DNA of 64,000 bases from Bacteroidota bacterium (GTDB taxonomy: Bacteria; Bacteroidota; Bacteroidia; J057; JADKCL01). The notes beneath the pieces were generated by a model. That model ran no database searches, was not told the DNA's origin, and was given only the letters and a program-made list of their open reading frames with translations. The stretch lies in NCBI GenBank assembly GCA_016718825.1, contig JADKCL010000068.1, forward strand, positions 1-64,000, read 5' to 3'. Below, one piece after another: positions 9,545 to 18,393 of this stretch. The position numbers and the translations under genes were made by a program. The first letter of the stretch is position 1. Every line of letters starts with the position of its first letter.

Positions 9545-9691
9545 GGGGATGAAAAACACTGCAAAATACAAAAAACAGCATCCATTTTCCTGAGCAGCCA
9601 AAAAACAAAGAAGCTGTTGACAACCAAGTTTGTTTGCTTTCAGAAAGGGGATTACATTCGTAGTGTCAAAATCTCTAACAAAGTCAAAAAC

Positions 9692-10051
9692 ATGAAAAAA
9701 GTAGTCTTGTCAGTCGCGTTGATGCTTGCAGCATTTGTCGGATTTGCTCAGTGTAAAATGGACAGCGATGGCCGTACGCTTCGCAATTCCAGCAATTCGT
9801 CCATCGGGCGAATCGACAGCGATGGGGTAACCATCCGCAACAGCAGCAACAGCTCCGTCGGCCGCGTCGACAGCGATGGTGTGACCATTCGCAACAGCAG
9901 CAATTCAACCGTGTTGAAAGTTGATGGAAATACCATTCGCAACAGCAGCAACAGCTCCATCGCAACCTTGAGCGATGTTTCGCGTGCATTGGGTGTTTCC
10001 AATCCGAAGCCCGTGCATGTGGCTTTGTGGTGGTTCCTCTGCAAAAACTAA
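9692..10051 (+). CDS. Small secreted repeat protein of the 5-fold beta-flower type
   Basis: The 119-aa product has a signal peptide (MKKVVLSVALMLAAFVGFAQ). It then carries four near-identical units of about 17 residues with consensus G-R-(I/V)-DSDGVTIRNSSNSS(I/V); the fourth is shortened to VDGNTIRNSSNSSI. A short tail ends in VALWWFLCKN. The unit pattern (DGxxIRNSSNSxIG) resembles Bacteroidota proteins called 5-fold beta-flower, known as tiny secreted or periplasmic folds without assigned function. Codon use in the repeats is skewed (AACAGCAGCAAC blocks), which suggests recent unit duplication. A terminator follows. Confidence 0.78.
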   Translation: MKKVVLSVALMLAAFVGFAQCKMDSDGRTLRNSSNSSIGRIDSDGVTIRNSSNSSVGRVDSDGVTIRNSSNSTVLKVDGNTIRNSSNSSIATLSDVSRALGVSNPKPVHVALWWFLCKN

Positions 10052-10070
10052 TCCTGCGGGATCGGAAAAG

Positions 10071-10103
10071 AAAAAGGCTGCCCTGAATGGGGCGGCCTTT
10101 TTT
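10071..10103 (+). terminator. Rho-independent terminator after the beta-flower gene
   Basis: AAAAAGGCTGCCC pairs with GGGGCGGCCTTTTT around a TGAAT loop (the stem has small irregularities), and the downstream arm runs into TTTTTT. It starts about 20 bp after the stop codon. Confidence 0.8.
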
Positions 10104-10140
10104 CATGTCGTTCCGTTAGAATTTGCCAAATTGGTTCCGA

Positions 10141-10869
10141 ATGAGATCTGAAGTAATGCAAGATATTTATGACCCCAAATTTGTCGAGGAGCTTTTTGAC
10201 GAAATGAGCGGCTCCTACGAAAGGATGAACTATATCACATCCTTCGGATTCAGTGCGCGCTGGCGAAGGCAATTGGTCGAGCAGGCGAAACTGCAGGAAG
10301 GACAGGTTGTCGCCGATTTGCTCACCGGCATGGGCGAATGTTGGAAGCCGATTCTGAAACAAGTCGGTCCTCAGGGGAAGCTCATTGCACTCGATTTTTC
10401 TGAAGGGATGCTGCGCTTTGCACGCGCCTACCAACAGAAATTTCCCGGAGCGGATATTCAGATACTTCAAGAAGACCTTTTTGAAAACAGCATCCCCAAT
10501 CAATCCGTGGACCGCGTGATTTCGGGGTTTGGCATGAAGACATTTTCCGAAGCCCAAATTCATTCCTTCGCCAAAGAAGTCTATCGCATGTTGAAACCGG
10601 GCGGGAAATTGAGCTTCATGGATGTCTCAGTGCCGAATAACAAGCTGCTGCGATGGCCGTATTTCTTCTATCTGAAGCGGGTCATTCCGGTCTTGGGATG
10701 GTTGTTCATTGGCAATCCGGAAAATTACCGCATGTTGGGCATTTACAGCGAACGGTTTGGCAATGCCGAGAAATTTGCCAGAATTTTCCGGGAACATGGT
10801 TTGCAAGTAGAACATCAAGCGTATTTTTATGGCTGTGCCTCGGGATTGGTTGGGAGCAAGCCAAACTGA
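10141..10869 (+). CDS. Class I SAM-dependent methyltransferase, UbiE/MenG-like
   Basis: The 242-aa product begins MRSEVMQDIYDPKFVEELFDEMSGSYERMNY; a TTG 18 nt upstream is possible. The segment FDEMSGSYERMNYITSFGFSARWRRQLV is like the N-terminus of UbiE/MenG quinone methyltransferases. Motif I is VADLLTGMGE (about residues 58-67, DxxxGxGE type), motif II is LIALDFSEGML, and the later block DRVISGFGMKTFSEAQIHSFAKEVYRMLKPGGKLSFMDVS matches motif III and the post-motif. Family members methylate quinones or small molecules. No quinone pathway gene lies nearby, so the substrate is open. Confidence 0.85.
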   Translation: MRSEVMQDIYDPKFVEELFDEMSGSYERMNYITSFGFSARWRRQLVEQAKLQEGQVVADLLTGMGECWKPILKQVGPQGKLIALDFSEGMLRFARAYQQKFPGADIQILQEDLFENSIPNQSVDRVISGFGMKTFSEAQIHSFAKEVYRMLKPGGKLSFMDVSVPNNKLLRWPYFFYLKRVIPVLGWLFIGNPENYRMLGIYSERFGNAEKFARIFREHGLQVEHQAYFYGCASGLVGSKPN

Positions 10870-10890
10870 TCCCTTTACCCAGAAAAAAGA

Positions 10891-11472
10891 ATGGAACCCA
10901 CGTATTTCGCAACCCCGGAGGACTTTCGCAATTGGTTTTTGGCCAATCATTTGCATGCAAAGGAACTTGTGGTCGGCTACTACAAAAAAGGCAGCAAGAT
11001 TCAGAGTATCGATTGGCCACAGTCGGTCGATCAGGCGCTTTGCTTCGGGTGGATCGATGGTGTACGCAGGTCCGTCGACGCCAACCGCTACAGCATTCGC
11101 TTCACCCCCAGAAGAAAAAACAGCATCTGGAGTTCGGTAAATCTCAAACGCATCGTCGAATTGGACGAGATGGGATTGTTGACGGACGCCGGGAGGAAGG
11201 TTTGGGAGGAACGAAATCCGGAGAAGTGCGAAGTCTATTCATTTGAGCAGCAGAGTCATGGACTGAGTCCGCAGTACGAGGCTCAATTTCAGGCGAATGC
11301 AGATGCTTGGGCGAATTTTAACCGGATGATTCCCAGCTACAAAAAGCCTGCGATGTGGTGGGTGATGAGCGCTAAACAAGTGGCGACACAGGAAAAGCGA
11401 TTGGCCATTTTGATCGAATGTTCAGAAGCCAATCGCAAGATTCCTTCCCTGCGAAGGAAACCGGAAGAGTAG
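10891..11472 (+). CDS. YdeI/OmpD-associated (OmdA-like) family protein
   Basis: The 193-aa product begins EPTYFATPEDFRNWFLANH and contains the signature segment SIDWPQSVDQALCFGWIDGVRRSVDANRYSIRFTPRRKNSIWSSVNLKRIVEL (about residues 43-95), typical of the YdeI/OmpD-associated family that has been linked to bacteriocin protection and peroxide/envelope stress. The C-terminal SYKKPAMWWVMSAKQVATQEKRLAILIE helix also fits, and the length is normal. The family's molecular role is not established. It starts 21 bp after the methyltransferase and may share its mRNA. Confidence 0.88.
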   Translation: MEPTYFATPEDFRNWFLANHLHAKELVVGYYKKGSKIQSIDWPQSVDQALCFGWIDGVRRSVDANRYSIRFTPRRKNSIWSSVNLKRIVELDEMGLLTDAGRKVWEERNPEKCEVYSFEQQSHGLSPQYEAQFQANADAWANFNRMIPSYKKPAMWWVMSAKQVATQEKRLAILIECSEANRKIPSLRRKPEE

Positions 11473-11491
11473 CCGAACTGCGACAACCCGG

Positions 11492-11989
11492 CTATTCTGC
11501 AGTCTCCAAATGGAATTTCGCCGTGAACCGCCATCCCTGAACGGTGTTGACGCAGTCGTCGATGTCCAGGACAAATTCCTTGCGTTTGATTTTGAAACGA
11601 ACCAAGAGGTCAGATTTTTCGACCAACTGCGTTTCGGATTCATCCTGTTTTTTGATGCTCACAAATTTGATTTTCGACAAATCTTCCTTTTGCAAGCCTT
11701 CCATCAACGCTGCATACGCCCGGTCAAAATTGGCTTTCATTTTGGGCATTGCCGCATTGAACCTTTCGATTTCCAGTCGTTGTTCCGCGGTGTCGAGTCC
11801 GGTTGCCGCCATCGTCGCCCGCGCTGCTTCCTCGCTGATCATCAAGGGTTCAAGTGCAGTTTGACTTTTCTCTGCAATTGCCTGCACGAAATTCTTTCCA
11901 AAATCGTCAAGACCGGCATTGCCTTGTGCAACCAGAAAGTTGGCTATCAAACCGAAAGCAAATGCAAGTATCCAGGGTGACTTTTTCAT
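11492..11989 (-). CDS. Exported hypothetical protein
   Basis: The 165-aa product starts at MKKSPWILAFAFGLIANFLVAQ, a typical signal peptide; alternative in-frame starts upstream (12010, 12067) do not improve it. The mature domain is an alpha/beta fold of about 140 residues (NFVQAIAEKSQTALEPLMISEEAA, then ETQLVEKSDLLVRFKIKRKEFVLDIDDCV and QGWRFTAKFHLE) that resembles NTF2-like or DUF-type periplasmic proteins, without a firm match. It is convergent with the OmdA-like gene (19 bp apart) and lies downstream of the rRNA methyltransferase. Confidence 0.72.
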   Translation of the reverse strand: MKKSPWILAFAFGLIANFLVAQGNAGLDDFGKNFVQAIAEKSQTALEPLMISEEAARATMAATGLDTAEQRLEIERFNAAMPKMKANFDRAYAALMEGLQKEDLSKIKFVSIKKQDESETQLVEKSDLLVRFKIKRKEFVLDIDDCVNTVQGWRFTAKFHLETAE

Positions 11990-12079
11990 CAATGTCGATT
12001 TTTCAATCATGTAGGGAGAGCCATTGTCCTGTTGACCTTGGCGGTATTCAAAGATAATACGATTCAAAAATAAATGGCA

Positions 12080-13501
12080 TCAATCCAGTCCCAAATCCGA
12101 GCGAATGCGCATTTCCTTGGGAAAGTGGTTGTTGATGCGCCCTTGTAAGGCCTTGATCCATCCCAAGTTGCGACCTTTGTAGCGCACAATTCCCCAGCCG
12201 ATCCAGCCGGGATGGTCTTGGTGCAATTCCGTACGTTTCAGGAAGCGAAGGGCTTGCTCAAGGTCCAAATCCGATGTCGGAATGTCCTTGCTTTGGCATT
12301 CACTCATGGCGAGGTCGTGGTCGGGCACGAGGTTGTCGCGCTTGAATTCGCCGAGTTTGATACCGATTTTGATGGTATTCAGTTGGCCTGCGGCGCTCGT
12401 GAGTACGTCTTCGTGCTCAATTGGAATCGCAAAAGCGGTTTCTCCAAGGAGGTAAAACGCGTAGTTTTCGGGCTGATCGAGCCATGATCCAAGGTACTCT
12501 TTTTGTTTGCGGGTGGCCGCCACCAATCCTTCGCGCTCGCGTGCGGCGGCATGCTGCTTTTTCGCTTTTTTACTGTTGGCCGGTGGAGCAACTTGTTGTT
12601 TGCCGGGGGCCATTTTCTCCAGACAGGCCAAGAAAAACCCTTCGCCTTTGACCTTGTGCGGATAACAATGGTAGGTATGACGCATTTCGGGGGAATAACC
12701 TTCCGTGGTACCCGGCGTGAGACCCCATTCGGCAGGAAGCCCCAAAGGCACGATCCGGAACATCCCTGGGACTTCATTGAGCAGCCACTGAATCACCGCT
12801 TCATTTTCCGTCGGATTGTATGTGCAGGTGCTGTAAATCAGCCGTCCGCCGGGCGCGAGGGCATCCATGACGTATTCAAGAATCTCGCGTTGCCGGTTGG
12901 CGCATTCCTGCACCATTTTGGGCGACCAATGGCCGATGACCTTGGGGTCCTTGCGAAACATGCCTTCGCCCGAACATGGCGCGTCGATCACGATCAGGTC
13001 AAAGGCATTGTGAATGCCCGCAAAATCCCGCGGATGATTGCAGGTGACCAAAACATTCGGATTGCCCCAACGGCTGAGATTTTCCTCGAGAATCTGTGCC
13101 CGGTTGCGCACGATCTCGTTGGAAACCAGCGTGCTAGCGGCTGACATATTCGCAGCGAGCAAAGTACTTTTCCCGCCGGGCGCGGCACAGAGGTCGAGAA
13201 TCCGCAGGTCCTTGGAAAAATCCGCTGCCGCACCGATCAGCATCGAACTCGCCTCCTGCACATAAAATGCCCCGGCATAGATCAGCGGGTCCTTGAAAAA
13301 AGACGGCCTTTCGTCGAGATAAAGACCATCCTTGGCCCAAGGAATCGGACTTGTTCCCTCAAACGAAGCCCCCGCCTTGGCGGGATTCAGACGCAACGAA
13401 GTGGGGGGCGTACCATTCAAAGCCTCGATAAAGGCCTCAAATTCAGCACCCAGCTGTTGCTTCATGCGTTCGACAAAATAGGAGGGAAGGGGTAGGGGCA
13501 T
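12080..13501 (-). CDS. rRNA cytosine-C5 methyltransferase, NOL1/NOP2/Sun (RsmF-like)
   Basis: The 473-aa product has SAM motif I ILDLCAAPGGKS (residues 101-112), motif IV VIDAPCSGEG with the conserved Cys176, and motif VI STCTYNP with the nucleophilic Cys226. This two-cysteine arrangement is that of RNA m5C methyltransferases. The C-terminal 170 residues (YLGSWLDQPENYAFYLLGETAFAIP to the end) match the RsmF/YebU-type substrate domain. It should act on rRNA in the cytoplasm; the exact nucleotide is inference. It follows the Fic gene by 13 bp on the same strand. Confidence 0.92.
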   Translation of the reverse strand: MPLPLPSYFVERMKQQLGAEFEAFIEALNGTPPTSLRLNPAKAGASFEGTSPIPWAKDGLYLDERPSFFKDPLIYAGAFYVQEASSMLIGAAADFSKDLRILDLCAAPGGKSTLLAANMSAASTLVSNEIVRNRAQILEENLSRWGNPNVLVTCNHPRDFAGIHNAFDLIVIDAPCSGEGMFRKDPKVIGHWSPKMVQECANRQREILEYVMDALAPGGRLIYSTCTYNPTENEAVIQWLLNEVPGMFRIVPLGLPAEWGLTPGTTEGYSPEMRHTYHCYPHKVKGEGFFLACLEKMAPGKQQVAPPANSKKAKKQHAAAREREGLVAATRKQKEYLGSWLDQPENYAFYLLGETAFAIPIEHEDVLTSAAGQLNTIKIGIKLGEFKRDNLVPDHDLAMSECQSKDIPTSDLDLEQALRFLKRTELHQDHPGWIGWGIVRYKGRNLGWIKALQGRINNHFPKEMRIRSDLGLD

Positions 13502-13514
13502 GGGAAAACCGGGG

Positions 13515-15008
13515 TCAATTGATCAGTTTGTAAATTTGAGCGAGTGCAAGAGTCAGTCCATTTTCAAGATGGGCTTCAATATTCTTCGCTTTGGCATCAA
13601 TGTTTTCGTCTTGGATTGAAACTAAATGCGGCGGTAATGAATGGAACGGTTGCGTTGCAATAATAAATGCGTGATTGCTTGAAGGTTCATAATGATACAT
13701 TGCGATCGCCAGGACCACCATTTCTGGATCGTATTCATGAAGAACAACTCTAATGTTGTAGCGTAAATTCAATTCCATTGCGAAAATGGAAACGTCTAAG
13801 TACCCTGTTCTACTATTCTTGAGCAACGAATACTGATAACGTTCTGCATACTTTCCCAGACCCCAAACGCTGTTTGGTAGATATCCTGGATCCATCCCGT
13901 TGCCTTGAAAAGTAACTTCTGCATTTTGACCGAATAACTCCTGTAATGAGGCCTTCCGTTCAAGCAGATATTTCTCGCATATTTTGACAATTTGGCTTCT
14001 TCGAACCTTTAAAATGTTTTCGTACTCATCTCGCTGCCGTATATCCTCCAAAACGATGTTTCGCTTCTCGAATAGCTTCTTCGCCAGCAGATTCTGAACT
14101 ACTTCCAACGACTCCGATCCCACCTCGGCCACATTCAACGCCCGCTCAATCTGCCGTTTCTGGATAACCGCAAAGTAGCTCACCAAATCCGACGGTTGGC
14201 CAGCATCTGCCTTTTCCAAGGCCAGAATGTACTTTACCTTGGCTTCCTCCCGCAAAACCGTGATCGGAAACAGTTCGTGTTTGATCAAAATCAAGGAAGC
14301 CAAAAGCCTGACGACGCGTCCGTTCCCATCTTGAAAGGGATGAATCGTGGTGAATGCATGGTGAACCCACCCTGCAATGATCAGCGGATGAATTTTGTCC
14401 TCCTCCAAGGCATGATAAATATTCACCAACTGCTCCATCTCGGCAGAGACATGGATCGGAGGACAATACATAATGATCGTACCATCGGAGCGGGTTGGAT
14501 TGTTTTCCCATTCCTTGTACTTGCCTTTGACGAGCTTGATTTTGGTTTTGTTTCCCTGCGAATCACGTCCCTCGGCGGATTCTTGGCTGCGTGTGACCAA
14601 TTGATGGAGGTCGCGAATAAAGCCAACTGTCAAAGGGCGGTCTTCCTTGATCAGGTCAAAAACAAAATCCATCGCCTCCAAATGATCGTTCAAGTGCCGC
14701 ATCAGTTGATCCGATGGGATATTTGAATCGCCATGACTGAGCAGACCGTCAATGAAGCCTTTTTCGATCAACGTCTCGGTGACACCCCGTTCGATGTCAT
14801 ACAAACGCTCCACGACACCCGTTTCAATGGCATGTTCACGTTTTAGTTTCCCCAAAAAGCCCTGAAATTCAGCGGAATCCAATCTGAGCCTTGCCCGCCT
14901 TGCAAACCAGGCACTCGACAGGTCGTCCAAGATGGACGTATCTGCGATCCGCCATTCATCCCCGAATGTGATGGGTTTCCAAAGTCGATGGATTTTCTGT
15001 TCCGCCAT
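13515..15008 (-). CDS. Fic domain protein (probable AMPylase)
   Basis: The 497-aa product has the Fic active-site motif HPFQDGNGR at residues 223-231, complete with catalytic His225-equivalent context, acidic Asp and Arg. N-terminal residues 58-66 (EHAIETGVVE) sit where the inhibitory helix (S/TxxxE-G/N) of class II Fic proteins lies, so self-inhibition is likely though the Ser/Thr is replaced. The C-terminal about 150 residues form an unrecognised domain (VTFQGNGMDPGYLPNSVWGLGKYAERYQYSLL). Fic enzymes transfer AMP from ATP onto protein hydroxyls; the target is unknown. It is the upstream gene of the rRNA methyltransferase pair. Confidence 0.92.
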   Translation of the reverse strand: MAEQKIHRLWKPITFGDEWRIADTSILDDLSSAWFARRARLRLDSAEFQGFLGKLKREHAIETGVVERLYDIERGVTETLIEKGFIDGLLSHGDSNIPSDQLMRHLNDHLEAMDFVFDLIKEDRPLTVGFIRDLHQLVTRSQESAEGRDSQGNKTKIKLVKGKYKEWENNPTRSDGTIIMYCPPIHVSAEMEQLVNIYHALEEDKIHPLIIAGWVHHAFTTIHPFQDGNGRVVRLLASLILIKHELFPITVLREEAKVKYILALEKADAGQPSDLVSYFAVIQKRQIERALNVAEVGSESLEVVQNLLAKKLFEKRNIVLEDIRQRDEYENILKVRRSQIVKICEKYLLERKASLQELFGQNAEVTFQGNGMDPGYLPNSVWGLGKYAERYQYSLLKNSRTGYLDVSIFAMELNLRYNIRVVLHEYDPEMVVLAIAMYHYEPSSNHAFIIATQPFHSLPPHLVSIQDENIDAKAKNIEAHLENGLTLALAQIYKLIN

Positions 15009-15129
15009 GCCCCGAAGTTAACGAAATCCCCAACCCCATGAAAACGCACATGTAAGGAAACGCTCGCCAAGTGACGCAGTTGGGAAGGGCAATGCGGGAT
15101 TTTTTCATTCGTACAGTGATTCGTCGAGA

Positions 15130-15155
15130 ATTCTATCACACACTTGTGGTAGAAT
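15130..15155. promoter_or_regulatory. Inverted repeat in the Fic/outer-membrane-protein divergent spacer
   Basis: ATTCTATCACA (15130-15140) pairs with TGTGGTAGAAT (15145-15155) around a 4-nt loop CACT; 10 Watson-Crick pairs and one G-T pair. It sits between the divergent Fic gene and the outer-membrane protein gene, 122 bp and 131 bp from the two starts. No T run follows, so an operator or small RNA hairpin fits better than a terminator. Confidence 0.45.
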
Positions 15156-15285
15156 CTGCATGTTATCAAAACTGTCAATGAAGTCATTAATTTTCTAAAC
15201 AAATTACAATTCGGGGCGTAGAAAGATAACAATTCGGATGCTAAGCCGGATTTTTTCTGCTCGTTTGATCAATTCCAACTACGTT

Positions 15286-15831
15286 ATGAAAAACTACACC
15301 GTCGTGTTGCTGATGCTGCTTTTGTGCAGCGCTTTGTCACTCTCGGCCGAACCCACGCGTTACAGCAGGGGCGGCGGAGACCATACCTCCGTTGGTTTGC
15401 GCCTCGGATGGGTCGGCGCTCCCAATGGTCTCACGGTGCGACGGGTAGTTACAAATGGCGTTGCCTTCGAATTTGTTGCAGGTTACAACCAGAAGTACGG
15501 ACGTCACGCCGATCTTCCAATGCTTAAAAAGGGCAACTCCTTTGTCGGAGCAAGTTTTGCGCCGTTCTTTTTGATGAGTGAAGGCAATTTGGGCGTGGCT
15601 TTGACCGCTGATATCGGTGCCAGGCTCAATTATCACCACTATCGCTTGATCAGCTCACGGGAGTTTGGGCCCAAAATCACGCCGGAGGTCCTGGGCGGAA
15701 TCGGTATCCAAATCGAATTTTCTGAATCCGTGGAGCTGTTTGCAGACTTGCACGTGAAATATTTCAACGAACCGCACAACAACTACGTCCCAGGCATCGA
15801 AAGTGGCCTCGGATTCAGGATTGTGCTCTGA
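15286..15831 (+). CDS. Outer-membrane beta-barrel protein, small
   Basis: The 181-aa product starts at MKNYTVVLLMLLLCSALSLSAE, a clear signal peptide; an in-frame ATG 48 nt upstream is rejected. The mature part alternates polar and hydrophobic strands (TSVGLRLGWVGAPNGLTVRRVV, GVAFEFVAGYNQKYG, SFVGASFAPFFLMSEGNLGVALTADIGARL, VLGGIGIQIEFSESVELFADLHVKYF) and ends in GLGFRIVL, as expected for an 8-stranded OmpX/OmpW-type barrel. The specific role is unknown. Confidence 0.82.
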   Translation: MKNYTVVLLMLLLCSALSLSAEPTRYSRGGGDHTSVGLRLGWVGAPNGLTVRRVVTNGVAFEFVAGYNQKYGRHADLPMLKKGNSFVGASFAPFFLMSEGNLGVALTADIGARLNYHHYRLISSREFGPKITPEVLGGIGIQIEFSESVELFADLHVKYFNEPHNNYVPGIESGLGFRIVL

Positions 15832-15856
15832 AAATGTTTTCCACCACCCAGCTTGA

Positions 15857-15895
15857 AGACCAGGCCGCTGTCAAACGACAGTGGCTTTGGTCGAT
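15857..15895. terminator. Hairpin between convergent genes
   Basis: CCGCTGTC (15865-15872) pairs with GACAGTGG (15877-15884) around AAAC, and outer GACCA/TGGTC pairs extend it with a small bulge. It lies in the 89-bp gap between the convergent barrel-protein and penicillin-binding-protein genes. A GATTTT tract follows on the plus strand, so a bidirectional terminator is likely. Confidence 0.6.
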
Positions 15896-15920
15896 TTTAA
15901 GGGGTGCATTTCGCTTGACA

Positions 15921-18148
15921 TCAATCATCAAGGCCAAAAATGCTGCTCCCTGTGCTTGTACTGTCACTGTTTACCAGCTGATCCTTGGAAGGGCATGAAA
16001 ATTCGACGTATCCAGCCGGTGGGATAAAAGCGCCTTCGGGGAGATCGATATTTTTGTCGGCATAGACATACTTCATGTAAATCGCCCAAATCGGCAACGC
16101 CATGTTGGCGCCTTGACCATAAAGTGTGCGTGTAAAGCGTAGGCGGCGGTCATCACATCCTACCCAAACCCCTGAAACGAGATTCGGCGTGATCCCGATA
16201 AACCAACCATCACTATTGTTTTGGGTCGTTCCCGTTTTTCCTGCGATTTGACCGCGGAATTGATAGGTACCACGCAAACGGCCTGCCGTACCACCATAAT
16301 GGTCCACCACACCTTGCATCATCCTGATCACGGTAAAGGCGGTATTCGCACTCACTGCTTCACGGGACTGCGGCTTGTTTTCAAAGAGGATGTTGCCATT
16401 TTTGTCTTCGATGCGGCTGATGACGTAGGGTTTGGTATAGGTGCCGTTGTTGGCGAGGGCGCTGTAGGCACCGACCATCTCGTACACACTCACATCACTT
16501 GTACCTAGCGCAAGTGCGTATACACATTCAAGCGGGCTGTCGATCCCCAAACGTTTTGCGACACGGCAAACTGCCTCAGGACCCACTTTTTCATCGCGGC
16601 AGCGGTTGCCTTGTTGATGGAGCGCGCAAGGCCTTCGTAGTAGGTAATCAAGCCCATATCAGCGCCACCCGAGTTCTGTGGACGCCATTGCTGACCATCG
16701 GGCAAGTCGATCGCGATGTCTGCATCCAAAACCTTGTCACAAGGTCCAGCCAATCCACTTTCAAACAACGCGGTGTAAACAAATGGCTTGAAGGTCGAAC
16801 CCACCTGACGTTTGCCTTGTTTGACGTGATCGTACTTAAATGCATCATAACCAATGCCGCCGACCCACGCCTTCACTTCGCCGGTATGCGGATCCATGCT
16901 CATGAAACCCGTCTGCAAATGCCTGATCGAATGTTTGATCGAATCCATAGGCGACATCACCGTATCGACCATTCCTCGGTCCCAAGTGAAAACATCCATT
17001 TCGACCGGCACATTAAAGGAGGACTTGATCTCGGCATCGCTCATTCCAGCCTCCTCCGAAGATTTCCAACGCCAAGACCGCTTCATTTCCGTCGTCAGAA
17101 TCGTCGGATTTTCTTTGAAGGGATCCTTGCCCTTTTTCATTTCCTTATCGAATGTCACCTGCAATTGCTGCAAGTGCTCTTTGACGGCACGCTCGGCATA
17201 CTTTTGCATGCGGCCATCCAAAGTCGTATGCACTTTCAAGCCGTCGCGGTAGAGGTCGACATCCTTGCCGGACTCTGATTTCCAGGCGATCAATTCGGCT
17301 TTGACTTGGTCCTTGAAGTAGCCTGCCATGGCGGTGGAGGTGCCTCCGGAGCGGTATTTGATGCCCAAATCCTTCGCTTTTGCGTCCTCGGCTTCCTCAG
17401 AGGTGATGAAGTCGTACTTCTCCATTTGATCGAGGACCGTGTTGCGACGCGAAAGGGCACGCTCAGGATGACGACGCGGGTTGTAATAACCAGGGCCCTT
17501 GAGCAAACCGATCATCAAGGCCGCCTCGTGCAGCTCCAAATCGCGGCAAGACTTTGAAAACAGTGTCTGTGTGCCGTTTTCGATGCCGAATGAGTTTCCG
17601 TGGAATGTGGTCGTGTTCAAATAGGCGGCAATAATTTCGTCTTTGGTAAACCGTGATTCCAAAACCACCGCGACGATCGCCTCCTTGATCTTGCGTACCA
17701 CTGAATTTTCTCGACCAACCTGGTCATAGAGATTTCTCGCCAATTGCTGACTGATCGAACTGCCCCCCCGGAGTCGGAAGTGAATGAACATGTCTTTGAC
17801 GATCGTGAACGGCGAACGTGGGTCGATGCCCGAATGTTTGTAAAACCGCACATCCTCCGTCGCCAGCAGGGCATCCTTGATCCAATGCGACATGCTGTCA
17901 GTCGCCATGTAATCACGGTCCTCGCCGTTGTGGAGGCTGCCAAGCTTCTGTCCATCTGCCGAATAAATCTGCGTGGAGATGTCCAGCTTCGGATTCTCGA
18001 TGTCGTTCATCGGAGGCAAGTTGTTGACCACCAAGAGAATGGTGACGACAACGCTTACGAAAAAGATACCGAATAAACCTAAAATGGCCCAACGCAGGTA
18101 TTTCTTACGCTTGGAGTTGGGTTTTACCGCTTTGCTTTCAGAAGCCAT
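15921..18148 (-). CDS. Bifunctional penicillin-binding protein 1A, interrupted by a -1 frameshift
   Basis: Full length would be about 742 aa. Order: cytoplasmic basic tail, TM helix (WAILGLFGIFFVSVVVTILLVV, residues 20-41), GT51 glycosyltransferase with ATEDVRFYKHSGID (catalytic Glu98) and RGGSSISQQLARN, then a transpeptidase with S451-T-F-K454, SIN, and KTGTTQNNSDGW in the second part. It polymerises lipid II and crosslinks peptidoglycan. The first frame reads on to a stop near 16505 after ATAAAMKKWVLRQF; the natural continuation MKKVGPEAVCRVAKRLGI is in the -1 frame from about 16588. One base missing in the AAAAAG run (about 16587-16592) explains it. Either sequence error, a true null, or slippage on AAA-AAG is possible; error is favoured because this is a core cell-wall enzyme. 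Confidence 0.92.
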
Positions 18149-18393
18149 GTATCTAATGGGGATGGTTTGCGAATCAACGAAGAATAACGCTCAATGAAAA
18201 TCGGAGCTTTCCACAGCGCTGCTTACGAGATGTACCCGGATATGTTTCAAACGGTGGACGTTTTTCACTTTTTTTCCGTTTTGGATTCACCAAAACACCT
18301 CGGGCACATCATTGAATCTTTATCTCGGGCAGAATTGGATTTGCAACCTTCCTCGGAATTGAGGAAATTTCACCCCTAAATAATGGGTAAAGA

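Noticed and set aside
16505..16586. Programmed frameshift as the firm explanation of split PBP1A
   Set aside because: The slippery sequence is imperfect, no stimulatory hairpin or Shine-Dalgarno was seen, and other genes carry similar single-base shifts.
18194..18379. 61-aa open frame upstream of the polytopic membrane protein
   Set aside because: No start context, no domain and atypical composition; it lies in a spacer that shows no coding bias.
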